Shown piece after piece: positions 8,653-17,404 of a stretch of DNA of 64,000 bases. The stretch covers positions 18,809-82,808 of the forward strand of contig JBDLJB010000010.1 of assembly GCA_039714555.1 (NCBI GenBank). The letters run 5' to 3'. The stretch comes from Namhaeicola sp039714555 (GTDB taxonomy: Bacteria > Bacteroidota > Bacteroidia > Flavobacteriales > Flavobacteriaceae). Both the position numbers and the translations under genes were made by a program. Numbering within the stretch: position 1 is the stretch's first letter; every line of letters starts with the position of its first letter. The notes beneath the pieces are model-generated. The model made no database searches and had not been told where the DNA came from. It worked only from the letters and a program-made list of their open reading frames with translations.

Positions 8653-10124
8653 TCAATTTTCTTTTTTGGTAAAGAGTTAATAATTTGAATAATAACTTTA
8701 GGAATTATATAAATTCCTATAAAAGTACCAACAAAATAAGCCCATCCATTAGTAAAATCTCCTCTCAAAAGAAATATTAAATGAATTGAAAAATAAATTG
8801 CAGTTACTTGTTTAAACAGATCGTTTGAATACTGCCAGTTGAGCATTAAAACTATAAACCAAGCTAATAAAATTGGAAAAATAAAAAGACTTAGGAAGCC
8901 AAAATTTATTATTCCTTCCGATAAAAATGGGTTGGAAATATTGTCAAACCACATATTATAATTTTTTATCAAATATTGTCCTATAAATTTACCTGTACTT
9001 TCAGGTTTTGATGTCCAAATTGATCTCGGTATAAAAAAGAATATACCTCCTAGAAATTGATTTCCATAAGTTATTCCATAATTATCTACATAATCCATCG
9101 TTGCTAATGTATTTGAATAAGCATCATAATGGAGAGTATTAAATTCATTAAATATATTTTCTGCTTTTAAATTGTTTGTTATCTGGTTTGGTTTAGATAT
9201 TAAATCTTTTAATCCAACTTTTGAATGAGTCAATATGGAAATCAATGGAAATACAATTACCATAGAAAGAAACATAAACGAAACAAATTTTTTATTTGTA
9301 TTTAGTAATTTAGGTTTTATAAATAGGATTAATGTGATAAAAATAGGACCCAAAGCATTTCTTTTCTCTATCATAGGGTTTTTTACAAAAAAAAAGGCAG
9401 CTAATATAAAAAGAAAGATGACGCTAATAATAAGACGATTTAAATTTAATTTCTTAGATTCTTTTAGGTATATAATTGTCATTATTAACCCAATGAAAGG
9501 TATACTAAAAAAGGTTTTCACAACAATTAGCATCTTTTGCATCGACATATCTTGGGCAAGAAAGTTTTTATAGAGTATCCTTTGAACAATAAAATCATAT
9601 TGAATGGCAATTATTAAAAGAGACACTATAAGGATAACTACAATATACAAAGGGAAGTTTCCTTTTACATTAGTTGGTGTTTTCCATTCAAAGGAATCAA
9701 TTAATGTGAATCTTCTCTTAAAAGTTGAATATGCCGCAATAAATATGACATTCCAAATGAAAATAAACATATTTAGAATAATAACAGAAAGGTAAGAATA
9801 GGGAAGACTATTGGGAAATGAGTTACTAAAAATATAATTTCCGGCATTTGTGTATACTGGCAGACTATTTATTTGACTTATAGGAGCTATAAAAAAGAAC
9901 AAATAAGAAAAGATAAAGTATGATACCAAATAGGGTGAAAATAACTTTTCCATGAAAACAGTATAATAGGCAATATAGGTTATTGAAAGAAAACTAACTA
10001 GAAAAGAGATATTTACAAAAATATTTGCACAACTACAAATACCAATTAAAAAAAAATTAATTAGTATAAATATAAGAAATATTGATTTTGAATTTCCCAT
10101 ATTAATTTTATTTAGATAAGTCAA
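8649..10124 (-). CDS. Wzy-like oligosaccharide repeat-unit polymerase
   Basis: A 491-residue, very hydrophobic protein with about twelve membrane segments and a longer polar loop near 300-395 (GLKDLISKPNQITNN onward), the usual topology of Wzy-type polymerases. Such proteins have little sequence identity, so the call rests on topology, length and position between glycosyltransferases and a flippase. It would link flipped repeat units on the periplasmic side. The start is overlapped by 17 bases by the upstream glycosyltransferase. The alternative is another polytopic cluster protein, such as a second ligase. It lacks the H-N-Q-type ligase loop seen in the 4571-5806 product. Confidence 0.7.
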   Translation of the reverse strand: MTYLNKINMGNSKSIFLIFILINFFLIGICSCANIFVNISFLVSFLSITYIAYYTVFMEKLFSPYLVSYFIFSYLFFFIAPISQINSLPVYTNAGNYIFSNSFPNSLPYSYLSVIILNMFIFIWNVIFIAAYSTFKRRFTLIDSFEWKTPTNVKGNFPLYIVVILIVSLLIIAIQYDFIVQRILYKNFLAQDMSMQKMLIVVKTFFSIPFIGLIMTIIYLKESKKLNLNRLIISVIFLFILAAFFFVKNPMIEKRNALGPIFITLILFIKPKLLNTNKKFVSFMFLSMVIVFPLISILTHSKVGLKDLISKPNQITNNLKAENIFNEFNTLHYDAYSNTLATMDYVDNYGITYGNQFLGGIFFFIPRSIWTSKPESTGKFIGQYLIKNYNMWFDNISNPFLSEGIINFGFLSLFIFPILLAWFIVLMLNWQYSNDLFKQVTAIYFSIHLIFLLRGDFTNGWAYFVGTFIGIYIIPKVIIQIINSLPKKKIE

Positions 10125-11178
10125 TAAAAGTTTCTGCCATTCTTTCTACTGAATAATTTTCTATACAAATATTACAAATATTATTTTTTTGATTAATCCA
10201 AAAAGATTTTCTTTTAAAAAAGTCAGTCATTTTTATATTTAAATCATCAATATCATCAGTTATAAAAAACAATGCATTTTTATCTTTCTCAGCAGCTTCT
10301 ATTTCAGGAGAGTGATTTTCATCTTTTGAGATAAGCATTGGCACACCAAAACCAAAGCTTTGCGTAATTGATAGGCCAACATATCCTGGTGAGACACTAA
10401 ATAAACTTTTTGAGTACAATTCTTTTAGTTTATCATATTCTCCGATATGTCCTAATACTTTTATTCTATTTTTTAGATATTTTTTAGAAACTAACTCTTC
10501 AATTTTTGATTTTTCTTCTCCTTCACCAACAATAATTAATTTTGTTTCTTGGGGTAATTTTTCTATAACTTTAATAAATGCTTTAACTAAAAATATAGGT
10601 TTTTTAGCTTTAGTTAATCTTCCTACGTAAATTATATCATTGATGTCTTTTTCTGTTCTTTGAGAAGCCTGCATTTCAATTCTGTTAAAAACTGAATTTG
10701 GAGCAGACCTTATTATTTTTTCAGGCATTTTTTCTTGTAACTCCTTTGCCTGTGTTTTTGTATATACAATTATTTCACTAGCCAATGATCTCATTAGATT
10801 TCTAACTTTGTCACTTCTGCTATCTTTACCATTTCTAGGCCATGCATGACCCCATAAAATTGTTTTTTTAGAAGAAAAATTCCTAAGAAATAATAGTATC
10901 CAATTTGAAAGGATTCTAGGATTCATTTCTAAAACTAACACCTCATTATTAAAAGCTTCTTTCCACATCCCTGTTTGAAATAAAAACTTTCTATTTAATA
11001 AGAAATGATTATTTACAGGTTTTAAAAATGGAATAGATCTATCTGTCTTAACAGAATTTTCAAAATATTCATAACCGGAATAAAGATTAAAAGAATTTCC
11101 AAGGTTATTCTTAATATATTGAAATACCTTTTTTCTATAATCAGGAGATACTGTCTGTAAGATTAGTAATTTCTTCAT
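10108..11178 (-). CDS. Glycosyltransferase family 4 of the polysaccharide cluster
   Basis: The reading frame is open to 11208, but the start at 11178 (MKKLLILQTVSPDYRKKVF) is chosen because it begins the Rossmann strand directly. This gives 356 residues. The C-terminal GT1-type domain starts with IIYVGRLTKAKKPIFLVKAF and includes LIIVGEGEEKSKIEEL. The acceptor-side loop is SPGYVGLSITQSFGFGVPML, the place where GT4 enzymes have their EX7E motif; here the first Glu is not obvious. It overlaps the end of the flippase gene by 38 bases and the start of the polymerase gene by 17. It should add a sugar to the undecaprenyl-linked unit. Substrates are unknown. Confidence 0.8.
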   Translation of the reverse strand: MKKLLILQTVSPDYRKKVFQYIKNNLGNSFNLYSGYEYFENSVKTDRSIPFLKPVNNHFLLNRKFLFQTGMWKEAFNNEVLVLEMNPRILSNWILLFLRNFSSKKTILWGHAWPRNGKDSRSDKVRNLMRSLASEIIVYTKTQAKELQEKMPEKIIRSAPNSVFNRIEMQASQRTEKDINDIIYVGRLTKAKKPIFLVKAFIKVIEKLPQETKLIIVGEGEEKSKIEELVSKKYLKNRIKVLGHIGEYDKLKELYSKSLFSVSPGYVGLSITQSFGFGVPMLISKDENHSPEIEAAEKDKNALFFITDDIDDLNIKMTDFFKRKSFWINQKNNICNICIENYSVERMAETFIDLSK

Positions 11179-12415
11179 TTTTAATTTTATTGAAATAATA
11201 CCATCCAAATATCAATAGTAATAATTCTGTTAATGTAACTGCTACAGCAATACCATATATATTAAATTGTTTTACAAGTAATAAAGCCATTACAACATTA
11301 AATATCCCAGCAAAAAGAATTATTTTCATTCGTTCTTTGTATTTTTTTAATGAGGATAAAAACAACATATTAAACAACATATTGAGAGCTGAAAAAATAG
11401 CAATTAATCCAAGTACCCTAAAAACATTACTGTAACTTGTGATTAATCCATTATCGTAGATAATATCCAAAATAAAATTTGCAAAGAAAAAAATTGTCAT
11501 AGAAATAATTACTCCAACGGTAAATAATGGAAGTATTAATCTTTTAGTGAGTCTTATTATTTGGTAATAATTTTTTGATGATAACCAAGGGAAAATAGCT
11601 TGAAATATAGGAGTGTACAAATTTTTTACAGCTAATACTAATTTTTCCATACTCGAATAAACTCCTACCATTGTGTTATTGGTAAATAAGCCAAGTATAA
11701 TTGTATTACCGGTAGTATAAAGTGTAACAGATAAATTTGATACAAATAATTGTGCACTTTCCTTAAATAAATTTTTAAGTCGATTATAATTTGGAACGAC
11801 AAAATTCACATGCTTCAATGCAGAGAATAATCCAATTACACCAGCTAGTATAAAACCTACTGAATTATAAACAGGAACCATTAGATAATCACTTTCAAAT
11901 TTAATTAACACAAATATTAGAATTGTAAATACAAGTTTGGCTAGTACATTTATCATTGTAATCATTGACATCTTTTCAATACCTTGAAAATACCATATAG
12001 GAAAAAGAGCTTGGCCTATAACAACTCCGAAACTAAGAAAGTAAATTTCCCAATCAATATTAAAGCGCGGAATTAACATAACTATTCCTGATATAATAAT
12101 AAGTGATAGCAGTATTAATCCCATTTTAATGACAAAAACACTTGAGAAAATTTCATTTATTTTTTTATTATCATACCTGTTAATAGAAATTTCTCTGGTT
12201 GCACTCAAATTGAATCCAAAATCAACCAATACATTAAAAAATAAAGCAAAAGATTGGGCAAACATGACTAATCCAAATCTTTCTGTTCCTAGTACCCTAA
12301 CTAAATATGGAAGTGTTATTAATGGTAATATAAAATTTGCTCCTTGTAAAATAACTAAAGAAGAAAAATTTTTACTTATTCTTTTTATATCTTTATTTCT
12401 TAGTAATTTTTTCAG
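11141..12415 (-). CDS. Wzx-type polysaccharide flippase, apparently with a CTG start
   Basis: This membrane protein would carry lipid-linked repeat units across the inner membrane. The first ATG (12265) would give 374 residues starting MFAQSFALFFNVLVDFGF, which lacks the first helix. The frame stays open for 50 codons upstream and encodes a sequence that fits the Wzx N-terminus: KKLLRNKDIKRISKNFSS, then a helix ending LPYLVRVLGTERFGLV. No ATG, GTG or TTG occurs in that stretch. A CTG at 12415-12413 lies where relatives would be expected to have Met (Met-Lys-Lys-Leu-Leu), giving 424 residues and about twelve helices, the normal size. A TAA stop closes the frame nine codons above the CTG. A mutated start is the alternative. 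Confidence 0.8.
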   Translation of the reverse strand: MKKLLRNKDIKRISKNFSSLVILQGANFILPLITLPYLVRVLGTERFGLVMFAQSFALFFNVLVDFGFNLSATREISINRYDNKKINEIFSSVFVIKMGLILLSLIIISGIVMLIPRFNIDWEIYFLSFGVVIGQALFPIWYFQGIEKMSMITMINVLAKLVFTILIFVLIKFESDYLMVPVYNSVGFILAGVIGLFSALKHVNFVVPNYNRLKNLFKESAQLFVSNLSVTLYTTGNTIILGLFTNNTMVGVYSSMEKLVLAVKNLYTPIFQAIFPWLSSKNYYQIIRLTKRLILPLFTVGVIISMTIFFFANFILDIIYDNGLITSYSNVFRVLGLIAIFSALNMLFNMLFLSSLKKYKERMKIILFAGIFNVVMALLLVKQFNIYGIAVAVTLTELLLLIFGWYYFNKIKNEEITNLTDSIS

Positions 12416-12463
12416 TATAAAAACTATATATGAGTTATATTAATAAAAGATTATAACTTATTT

Positions 12464-12471
12464 CAAAAATA
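12464..12471 (-). promoter_or_regulatory. Candidate -7 box for the flippase gene
   Basis: TATTTTTG on the minus strand fits TAnnTTTG. It lies in the 69-base gap after the Wzz-like gene and 48 bases above the proposed CTG start. The gap is very AT-rich, so chance cannot be excluded. Confidence 0.3.
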
Positions 12472-12484
12472 AAAAAGATAATTA

Positions 12485-13522
12485 TTATTTATACTTTTTT
12501 AAATATCTATTTAACTGCTTTAATAATATCCACAATAACATCATGCCGCCAAATAAAACTGCTAATTGGAAGATCTTTTTATGCAATATTTTTTTATCAG
12601 AAACACCAATATCTTCAAAATCAGATATAATATTTAATACATCCCTTTTATCTATCAGGTCTTTATTTGTCCAATATATTTCCTCTAAAATTTCATTAGA
12701 AGTTTGAAAAAGTTCTATATCATTTTCACTGTTTTTTGTATAGTTTTTTGCAAACTCAATTGTTGAAGTACTTGATCCATTTTCAGCTTCTTTTAATGCA
12801 ACTTCTTTATATGTATTTCGCAAAGAATCAATTTGTTTTAAGTTTTTTTGCAATACAAATAATTTTTGTTTAATCTCAATTATCTTGCTTTTTCTTTTAT
12901 TTTTATAATAATCATTTTCAACCATTACAATAATGGCAGGTGTAATATTTGGAAATACCGTTTTTGAATATGCTTTTGCTTCAATATCTTGGTATTTATA
13001 ATCATATTTATCCAATCGCTTTTTATAATCATCAACTGTAAAACCTCTGGTATAATTTGTGTCAATATTTTGCATATACTCATCGTATGACTTATACAGA
13101 TTTCTCTCTGGTTGAAAAGGACTAATACTAATTCTCTTTAATTGAACAGCTTCTTTTTCGCTAATATTTAAAACTTTTGCCAATGTTATTGTGTCCTCTC
13201 TCTTAACCAGGTTATTTAAATAGTTAATTTGTTTGTAAAGTTGTGCTCCACTATCGTAATTTGTTTCAACAATTAAATTGGAAACATAGATTTTTTCATT
13301 TGTTTTGTCTAAAATAAAACCTACAATGGCACCAATTAATATGGCCAAGCCTATTTTAATTGCATGGTTTCTCAAAAAGATCAAAAACAAAATGAAAAAA
13401 TGAAAAAGTGTATTAAATAATCTAAGAATAGTTTTAAAAAGATTGCTAATTCCTTTACCAATTACTGCGAATAAATTCCCTAAATCTATTTCCTCTTCTT
13501 GAGGTAATTTTTTATCAACCAT
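12485..13522 (-). CDS. Wzz-like chain-length determinant protein
   Basis: A 345-residue protein with the Wzz/PCP layout. A cytoplasmic acidic N-terminus leads to hydrophobic stretches at about 36-50 and 54-71, a long periplasmic part with predicted coiled-coil helices (about 205-265), and a final membrane segment at about 318-336 followed by a basic tail. There is no C-terminal tyrosine kinase, so it resembles PCP-1/PCP-3 rather than Wzc. By family it sets the length of the glycan made by the Wzy polymerase. It is the first gene of the polysaccharide run and has a -7 box close upstream. The function is inferred from topology and context more than from motifs. Confidence 0.7.
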   Translation of the reverse strand: MVDKKLPQEEEIDLGNLFAVIGKGISNLFKTILRLFNTLFHFFILFLIFLRNHAIKIGLAILIGAIVGFILDKTNEKIYVSNLIVETNYDSGAQLYKQINYLNNLVKREDTITLAKVLNISEKEAVQLKRISISPFQPERNLYKSYDEYMQNIDTNYTRGFTVDDYKKRLDKYDYKYQDIEAKAYSKTVFPNITPAIIVMVENDYYKNKRKSKIIEIKQKLFVLQKNLKQIDSLRNTYKEVALKEAENGSSTSTIEFAKNYTKNSENDIELFQTSNEILEEIYWTNKDLIDKRDVLNIISDFEDIGVSDKKILHKKIFQLAVLFGGMMLLWILLKQLNRYLKKYK

Positions 13523-13542
13523 TTTAATTCAAATTAATTCGG

Positions 13543-13550
13543 CAAATATA
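13543..13550 (-). promoter_or_regulatory. Candidate main promoter of the polysaccharide cluster (-7 box)
   Basis: TATATTTG on the minus strand is an exact TAnnTTTG match. It sits 20 bases above the start of the Wzz-like gene in the 43-base gap that separates it from the 13566-15239 gene. The distance suits a short leader. Confidence 0.45.
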
Positions 13551-13565
13551 AACAAATCAAACATT

Positions 13566-15239
13566 TTATAATATTTGCTCTAATATTTTTTGTGTGATAA
13601 GATAGGTTGGTTTAACTCCGGTTGTTCCTAATCCTCCTGAGGCTAAAGTACTTCCTGTTTCTAATGGATTATCAGATGCGTAATAAGCATATCTAACTTT
13701 TACTTTTTTGTTAATATTCCCTCTTATTTTTGATGCTGATTGTATAGCTTTTTGATAATGGGCTCCTTCCATTTCAAGTCCTATCACTTTCCAGGTCGAT
13801 TTATGGAAAAAATTTAAAAGATCTTTGTTCTGAAGTGAAGTACCTAAAACGGTAACCATTGTTCCTTTAAAAACATTTAAACCTAGTGCTACAAGATCAT
13901 CTTTTTTTAAATTATTTTTAAAAGGATAGTTGTCTGCCGTACCTTCAAAAACGTGTGCTGTAGGAATCATTATATCACCTTTACCTCCTTTTAGTATTCC
14001 GGCTTTTCCCATTATTGATATTGATTCAATATCAAAATATATTCTTTCATCATCATCAGTAATAAATGGTTTTAATAGCTCATCCATGGTTTCATATGCT
14101 TGTTCACCAAAAGCATAATCCATAACAATTATTACCGGTCTTTCAGCATTTTCATCAGTAATATTATAGAACGATTTATCAAAATCAATCTTTTGTGTAT
14201 CAATTATCTGTACGTTAATGTTTGTGCCTGATGAATCTTTTAAATATGTTAAACCTTTTTTTGAAGCATTTTGTTTTACTTTTTTTCGCAAAGCTTCATT
14301 TTCATCTTTACTCAATAATTCAAACAAGGCAATACCTTTGTGTTCTTTACTTTGATTTAATAATGTTAATGGTGCGTATAATGAGTTCATCACACTGTGC
14401 ATATTGGCACTTATGATGTGAATTGGTCTTTTTTCCAACCCTTTTTCAATAATCGTTTTTTTAATATTCGTTGCCCAAATATCACCATAAATGTGGTGTC
14501 CAATTCTTTCTCTTAAAATCGGACTAAATGTAACTGTGTGTTTTTTATCTTCTAAAATTTCATTTAACGCAAGTTTACCCATCCAATAAATAATTTCAAA
14601 AAACCGATTTGGATTTTTAGTAGTTGAAAATTTTTGATAGGCTTCTTGAATTTCCTTAAATGTTCTGCCTAGAATACTCGATAAATATGAGAATAATACT
14701 TCCCTGTCTTTGTTTGTCAGTTTTTTATTTTGCAGAACTGTTTCTTCTAGAAATGACCATTCTCTGGTTAATTCTTCATCATCAGTAACCAAAACTTTTT
14801 TAGCAATTTTTGCAGATTCAATATACAAGAAGGTAAGGTGTGTTAATACATCATAAATATCTGATCTTCCTCTCGTTATCTCAATATTCATTTGATCTTT
14901 ATCAATTCTATAACAATTTCGCCTTCTTTTTGCCGGAACAATAGCTTTAAAATGTGAATTTGAAAATCCTTCTTCAGCAGTTAAGTTGATAAATCTACAT
15001 TCGGCAATGCCTTCAGGTAAACGATCAATCACGTATAAAAGTCCTTCAATTTCTGCTTTTTCATCGGCAATTGATCCATAAATTTCAGGTCGAAGTGTTA
15101 ATAACGCTTCCCGTAAAGTTTTACCTGAAACACCCATGGGTTTATAAAAACCTCTATTAAACAAATGCCGCATGGTAATATAAAGACGCTCTATTGCATT
15201 GGAAGATTCTTGGGATTTGGTTCGTTTAATTTCATTCAT
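13566..15239 (-). CDS. Conserved Bacteroidota protein (DUF6909-like) with nucleoside-phosphorylase-like C-terminus
   Basis: A 557-residue soluble protein without signal peptide. I believe it belongs to the uncharacterised Bacteroidota family called DUF6909, but this is from memory. The N-terminal 250 residues are mostly helical. From about 390 on, several pieces look like purine nucleoside phosphorylase / MTA-SAH nucleosidase. These are GKGDIMIPTAHVFEGT, resembling the GD-V-I-T strand, GLEMEGAH at 487-494, resembling the ribose-binding M-E-M-E-A/G segment, and ASDNPLETG at 521-529, resembling the catalytic S-D loop. This suggests a hydrolase or phosphorylase of a nucleoside-like compound. The gene stops 3 bases before the S41 protease gene ends, so it is co-transcribed with it. 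Confidence 0.75.
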   Translation of the reverse strand: MNEIKRTKSQESSNAIERLYITMRHLFNRGFYKPMGVSGKTLREALLTLRPEIYGSIADEKAEIEGLLYVIDRLPEGIAECRFINLTAEEGFSNSHFKAIVPAKRRRNCYRIDKDQMNIEITRGRSDIYDVLTHLTFLYIESAKIAKKVLVTDDEELTREWSFLEETVLQNKKLTNKDREVLFSYLSSILGRTFKEIQEAYQKFSTTKNPNRFFEIIYWMGKLALNEILEDKKHTVTFSPILRERIGHHIYGDIWATNIKKTIIEKGLEKRPIHIISANMHSVMNSLYAPLTLLNQSKEHKGIALFELLSKDENEALRKKVKQNASKKGLTYLKDSSGTNINVQIIDTQKIDFDKSFYNITDENAERPVIIVMDYAFGEQAYETMDELLKPFITDDDERIYFDIESISIMGKAGILKGGKGDIMIPTAHVFEGTADNYPFKNNLKKDDLVALGLNVFKGTMVTVLGTSLQNKDLLNFFHKSTWKVIGLEMEGAHYQKAIQSASKIRGNINKKVKVRYAYYASDNPLETGSTLASGGLGTTGVKPTYLITQKILEQIL

Positions 15240-15242
15240 AAT

Positions 15243-16874
15243 CTATTGTAATATATTTTTGTATTGTTGTTCGTCATTTAAAACTTTTATTGCTTCAGTA
15301 ATAAATTTGCTGTTATAAATATGATTTATATATTCTCCTTTTTTAAAATAATATCTGTTTAATATCTCATCATTTATATGTTCACTGATATCAACCTTAT
15401 TCAAGCTTAATTCCTGAATCTTTTCTTGTTCTAAAAGCTTAATTAAATCATTGTATTGGGGTTCAATTTGTTTTTTATATTTCTCTTCTTCTGCAGAATT
15501 AATCCCTGCTTCAAATATTTTTTCAGTTTTTGTCTTAAACAATGATGGATTATTTTTAAGATAGCTTATAAAGTTTTGATATTCTGATTCGTCAAATTTA
15601 AAATCTTTTGGTTTGGCAATGTTAGGGTGATCGTAATAATAATTTGTGACAAAATTAAATATCGTATTTGAATTATATAAAGCTTCAGTTGCATTTGTTC
15701 TTTCAGGTTTGTCTATACTAACATCAGGTTCTATACCCCCTCCATCATATACCGTTCTTCCATTTTTTGTTTTGAAAGCAGTGGGTGGGTTATCTGAAAA
15801 TTTCGGAATATTATTCTTTGTTCTATGTGAATAATCCATTTCTTGAATGTTTCTGCCACTTGGTGTATAATATTTTGAAATGGTTAGTTTAAGTTTTGAA
15901 CCATAAGGTAAATCCCTATAACGCTGTACCAATCCTTTACCAAACGATCTCTCTCCTAAAATTACAGCTCTATCAAAGTCTTGTAAAGAACCTGCTACAA
16001 TTTCTGATGCAGATGCCGACCTATTATCAATTAGAACAACTATAGGAATATTGAGGTCAATTGGTTCATTTTTAGTCTTATAAGCTTCACTCCATTTTTT
16101 TAATTTTGCCTTAGTCGTTACAACTACCTCATTTTTAGGAATAAAAAAATTAGTGATCTCTATTGCCTCATTTAATAAACCACCAAGATTTCCCCTTAAA
16201 TCAAAAATCAACTTTTCCATACCTTGTGATTTAAGATCTAAAAAAGCCTTTTTTACTGATGCTGATGCTTTTCCATTAAATTTTATAAATGATATATAGC
16301 CAATCTTGCTATCAATCATTTGATAATGTGGTACCGGATCAATTTCAATTTTATTTCGCTGAAGTTGAAAATTCAGTGTTTTTTGTTGCCTCAGTATTTG
16401 TAAATTAACACTGGTTTCTTCGGTTCCTTTTAAAAGTGATAAAATTTCTTTATTATTATTTTCTTTTACAATTACATCATTAATTTTAACAATCTCATCT
16501 CCAACTATAATTCCAGCTTTTTCAGCAGGCATATCTTTATAAAGTTCAACAATGACTAATTTATTATCCATCAATTTAGTTGTAGCACCTATACCGCTAT
16601 ATTCTCCATTTGAAAGTATTTTTACATCCTCAACCCCTTGTTCGTCATAATATTTTGTGTAAGGATCTAAGTCATTTAACATATTATCAATCGCATTTTC
16701 AGTAAGACTTGCCGGATTTATATCATCAATATAATACAAATTGAGCTCTTTAAATAATGAAGTGTAAATTTCAATTTGTTTGGCAACTTCAAAATAATCA
16801 GTTTTAAATGCAAACATCATCAAGACTACACTTAATAATAAAGTTACAATACCCGTTCTTTTAAGTTTCTTCAT
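15243..16874 (-). CDS. S41 family carboxy-terminal processing protease (CtpA-like)
   Basis: A 543-residue secreted or periplasmic serine protease. An N-terminal hydrophobic segment (about 8-24) may be a signal anchor. A PDZ domain spans about 85-170 (EYSGIGATTK, GIIVGDEIVKINDV). The S41 core has FDLRGNLGG at 224-232, NRSASASE at 284-291 and RSFGKGLVQ at 309-317. By comparison with characterised Ctp proteases, the likely nucleophile is Ser288 with Lys313 and Gln317. A long C-terminal helical region follows. It sits between rnpA (39-base gap) and the DUF6909-like gene, read in the same direction. A second, different S41 protease lies at 21098-23209. Its substrates are unknown. Confidence 0.92.
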   Translation of the reverse strand: MKKLKRTGIVTLLLSVVLMMFAFKTDYFEVAKQIEIYTSLFKELNLYYIDDINPASLTENAIDNMLNDLDPYTKYYDEQGVEDVKILSNGEYSGIGATTKLMDNKLVIVELYKDMPAEKAGIIVGDEIVKINDVIVKENNNKEILSLLKGTEETSVNLQILRQQKTLNFQLQRNKIEIDPVPHYQMIDSKIGYISFIKFNGKASASVKKAFLDLKSQGMEKLIFDLRGNLGGLLNEAIEITNFFIPKNEVVVTTKAKLKKWSEAYKTKNEPIDLNIPIVVLIDNRSASASEIVAGSLQDFDRAVILGERSFGKGLVQRYRDLPYGSKLKLTISKYYTPSGRNIQEMDYSHRTKNNIPKFSDNPPTAFKTKNGRTVYDGGGIEPDVSIDKPERTNATEALYNSNTIFNFVTNYYYDHPNIAKPKDFKFDESEYQNFISYLKNNPSLFKTKTEKIFEAGINSAEEEKYKKQIEPQYNDLIKLLEQEKIQELSLNKVDISEHINDEILNRYYFKKGEYINHIYNSKFITEAIKVLNDEQQYKNILQ

Positions 16875-16913
16875 TTGATATTTTTTATTATAAAAATCTT
16901 TAAGAAAAGACTT

Positions 16914-17300
16914 TTATAAGTTCTCATTGTTAACTCTTTTAAGAAATAGGTGCAAAACCTTTTGCATCTTTTTTTCTAAAAGGTCATATTTCTCTTCTTT
17001 TTTTCCTACATATATAAACATAAATATGTGTTTTTTAGTATGCTCCGATTCGTAAATTATATGTTTATTCTTTCTGTAAACTTCCCTTAATAATCTTTTA
17101 ATTCTATTTCTATCAACGGCTTTTTTAAAATTTCGTTTTGAAACTGATACCCCTGCTTGAATTTTAAAAAGCGAATCATGTTCAATTTGTAAATAAATCA
17201 ATTTAATAGGATATGCATTTATTGCTTTACCCGATGAAAATAATTCTTCAATTAATTTCTTTTTTTTTAATTTTTCGTCCTTTTTAAAAGTGTTTCGCAT
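16914..17300 (-). CDS. rnpA: Ribonuclease P protein component
   Basis: A 128-residue basic protein that supports the RNase P RNA in removing 5' leaders from pre-tRNAs. The family signature lies in VSVSKRNFKKAVDRNRIKR, with RNRIKRLLREVYR forming the RNR helix, and the N-terminal Phe/Arg-containing segment is present. Length is normal. The usual partner rpmH is not adjacent; instead rnpA is followed by an S41 protease gene and faces a divergent acyl-CoA dehydrogenase gene. A TATTTTTG box lies only 5 bases above the ATG, so the transcript may have almost no leader. Confidence 0.95.
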   Translation of the reverse strand: MRNTFKKDEKLKKKKLIEELFSSGKAINAYPIKLIYLQIEHDSLFKIQAGVSVSKRNFKKAVDRNRIKRLLREVYRKNKHIIYESEHTKKHIFMFIYVGKKEEKYDLLEKKMQKVLHLFLKRVNNENL

Positions 17301-17305
17301 TATTG

Positions 17306-17331
17306 CAAAAATATCAAAATAAAATTATCAA
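17306..17331 (-). promoter_or_regulatory. Candidate promoter of rnpA, very close to the start codon
   Basis: TATTTTTG (17313-17306, minus strand) matches TAnnTTTG; TTG at 17331-17329 is a possible -33 element with a short 15-base spacer. Only 5 bases separate the box from the ATG, so if it is used the mRNA would be leaderless or nearly so. Confidence 0.3.
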
Positions 17332-17349
17332 CTTAAAAATAAAAATCAT

Positions 17350-17381
17350 TTGTCAATATCAAGCCAATAATTGTAAATTTG
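17350..17381 (+). promoter_or_regulatory. Promoter of the acyl-CoA dehydrogenase gene
   Basis: TTG (17350-17352), a 21-base spacer and TAAATTTG (17374-17381) match both parts of the Bacteroidota vegetative promoter. The start codon is 23 bases further on, giving a leader of about 15-18 bases. This is among the best promoter matches in the window. Confidence 0.6.
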
Positions 17382-17404
17382 TTTTATATCATTTATAAAA
17401 TATT

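Noticed and set aside
9235..9573. A 112-codon plus-strand frame opposite the Wzy-like gene
   Set aside because: It is a shadow of the hydrophobic coding strand, with Ile- and Lys-rich content and no motif.
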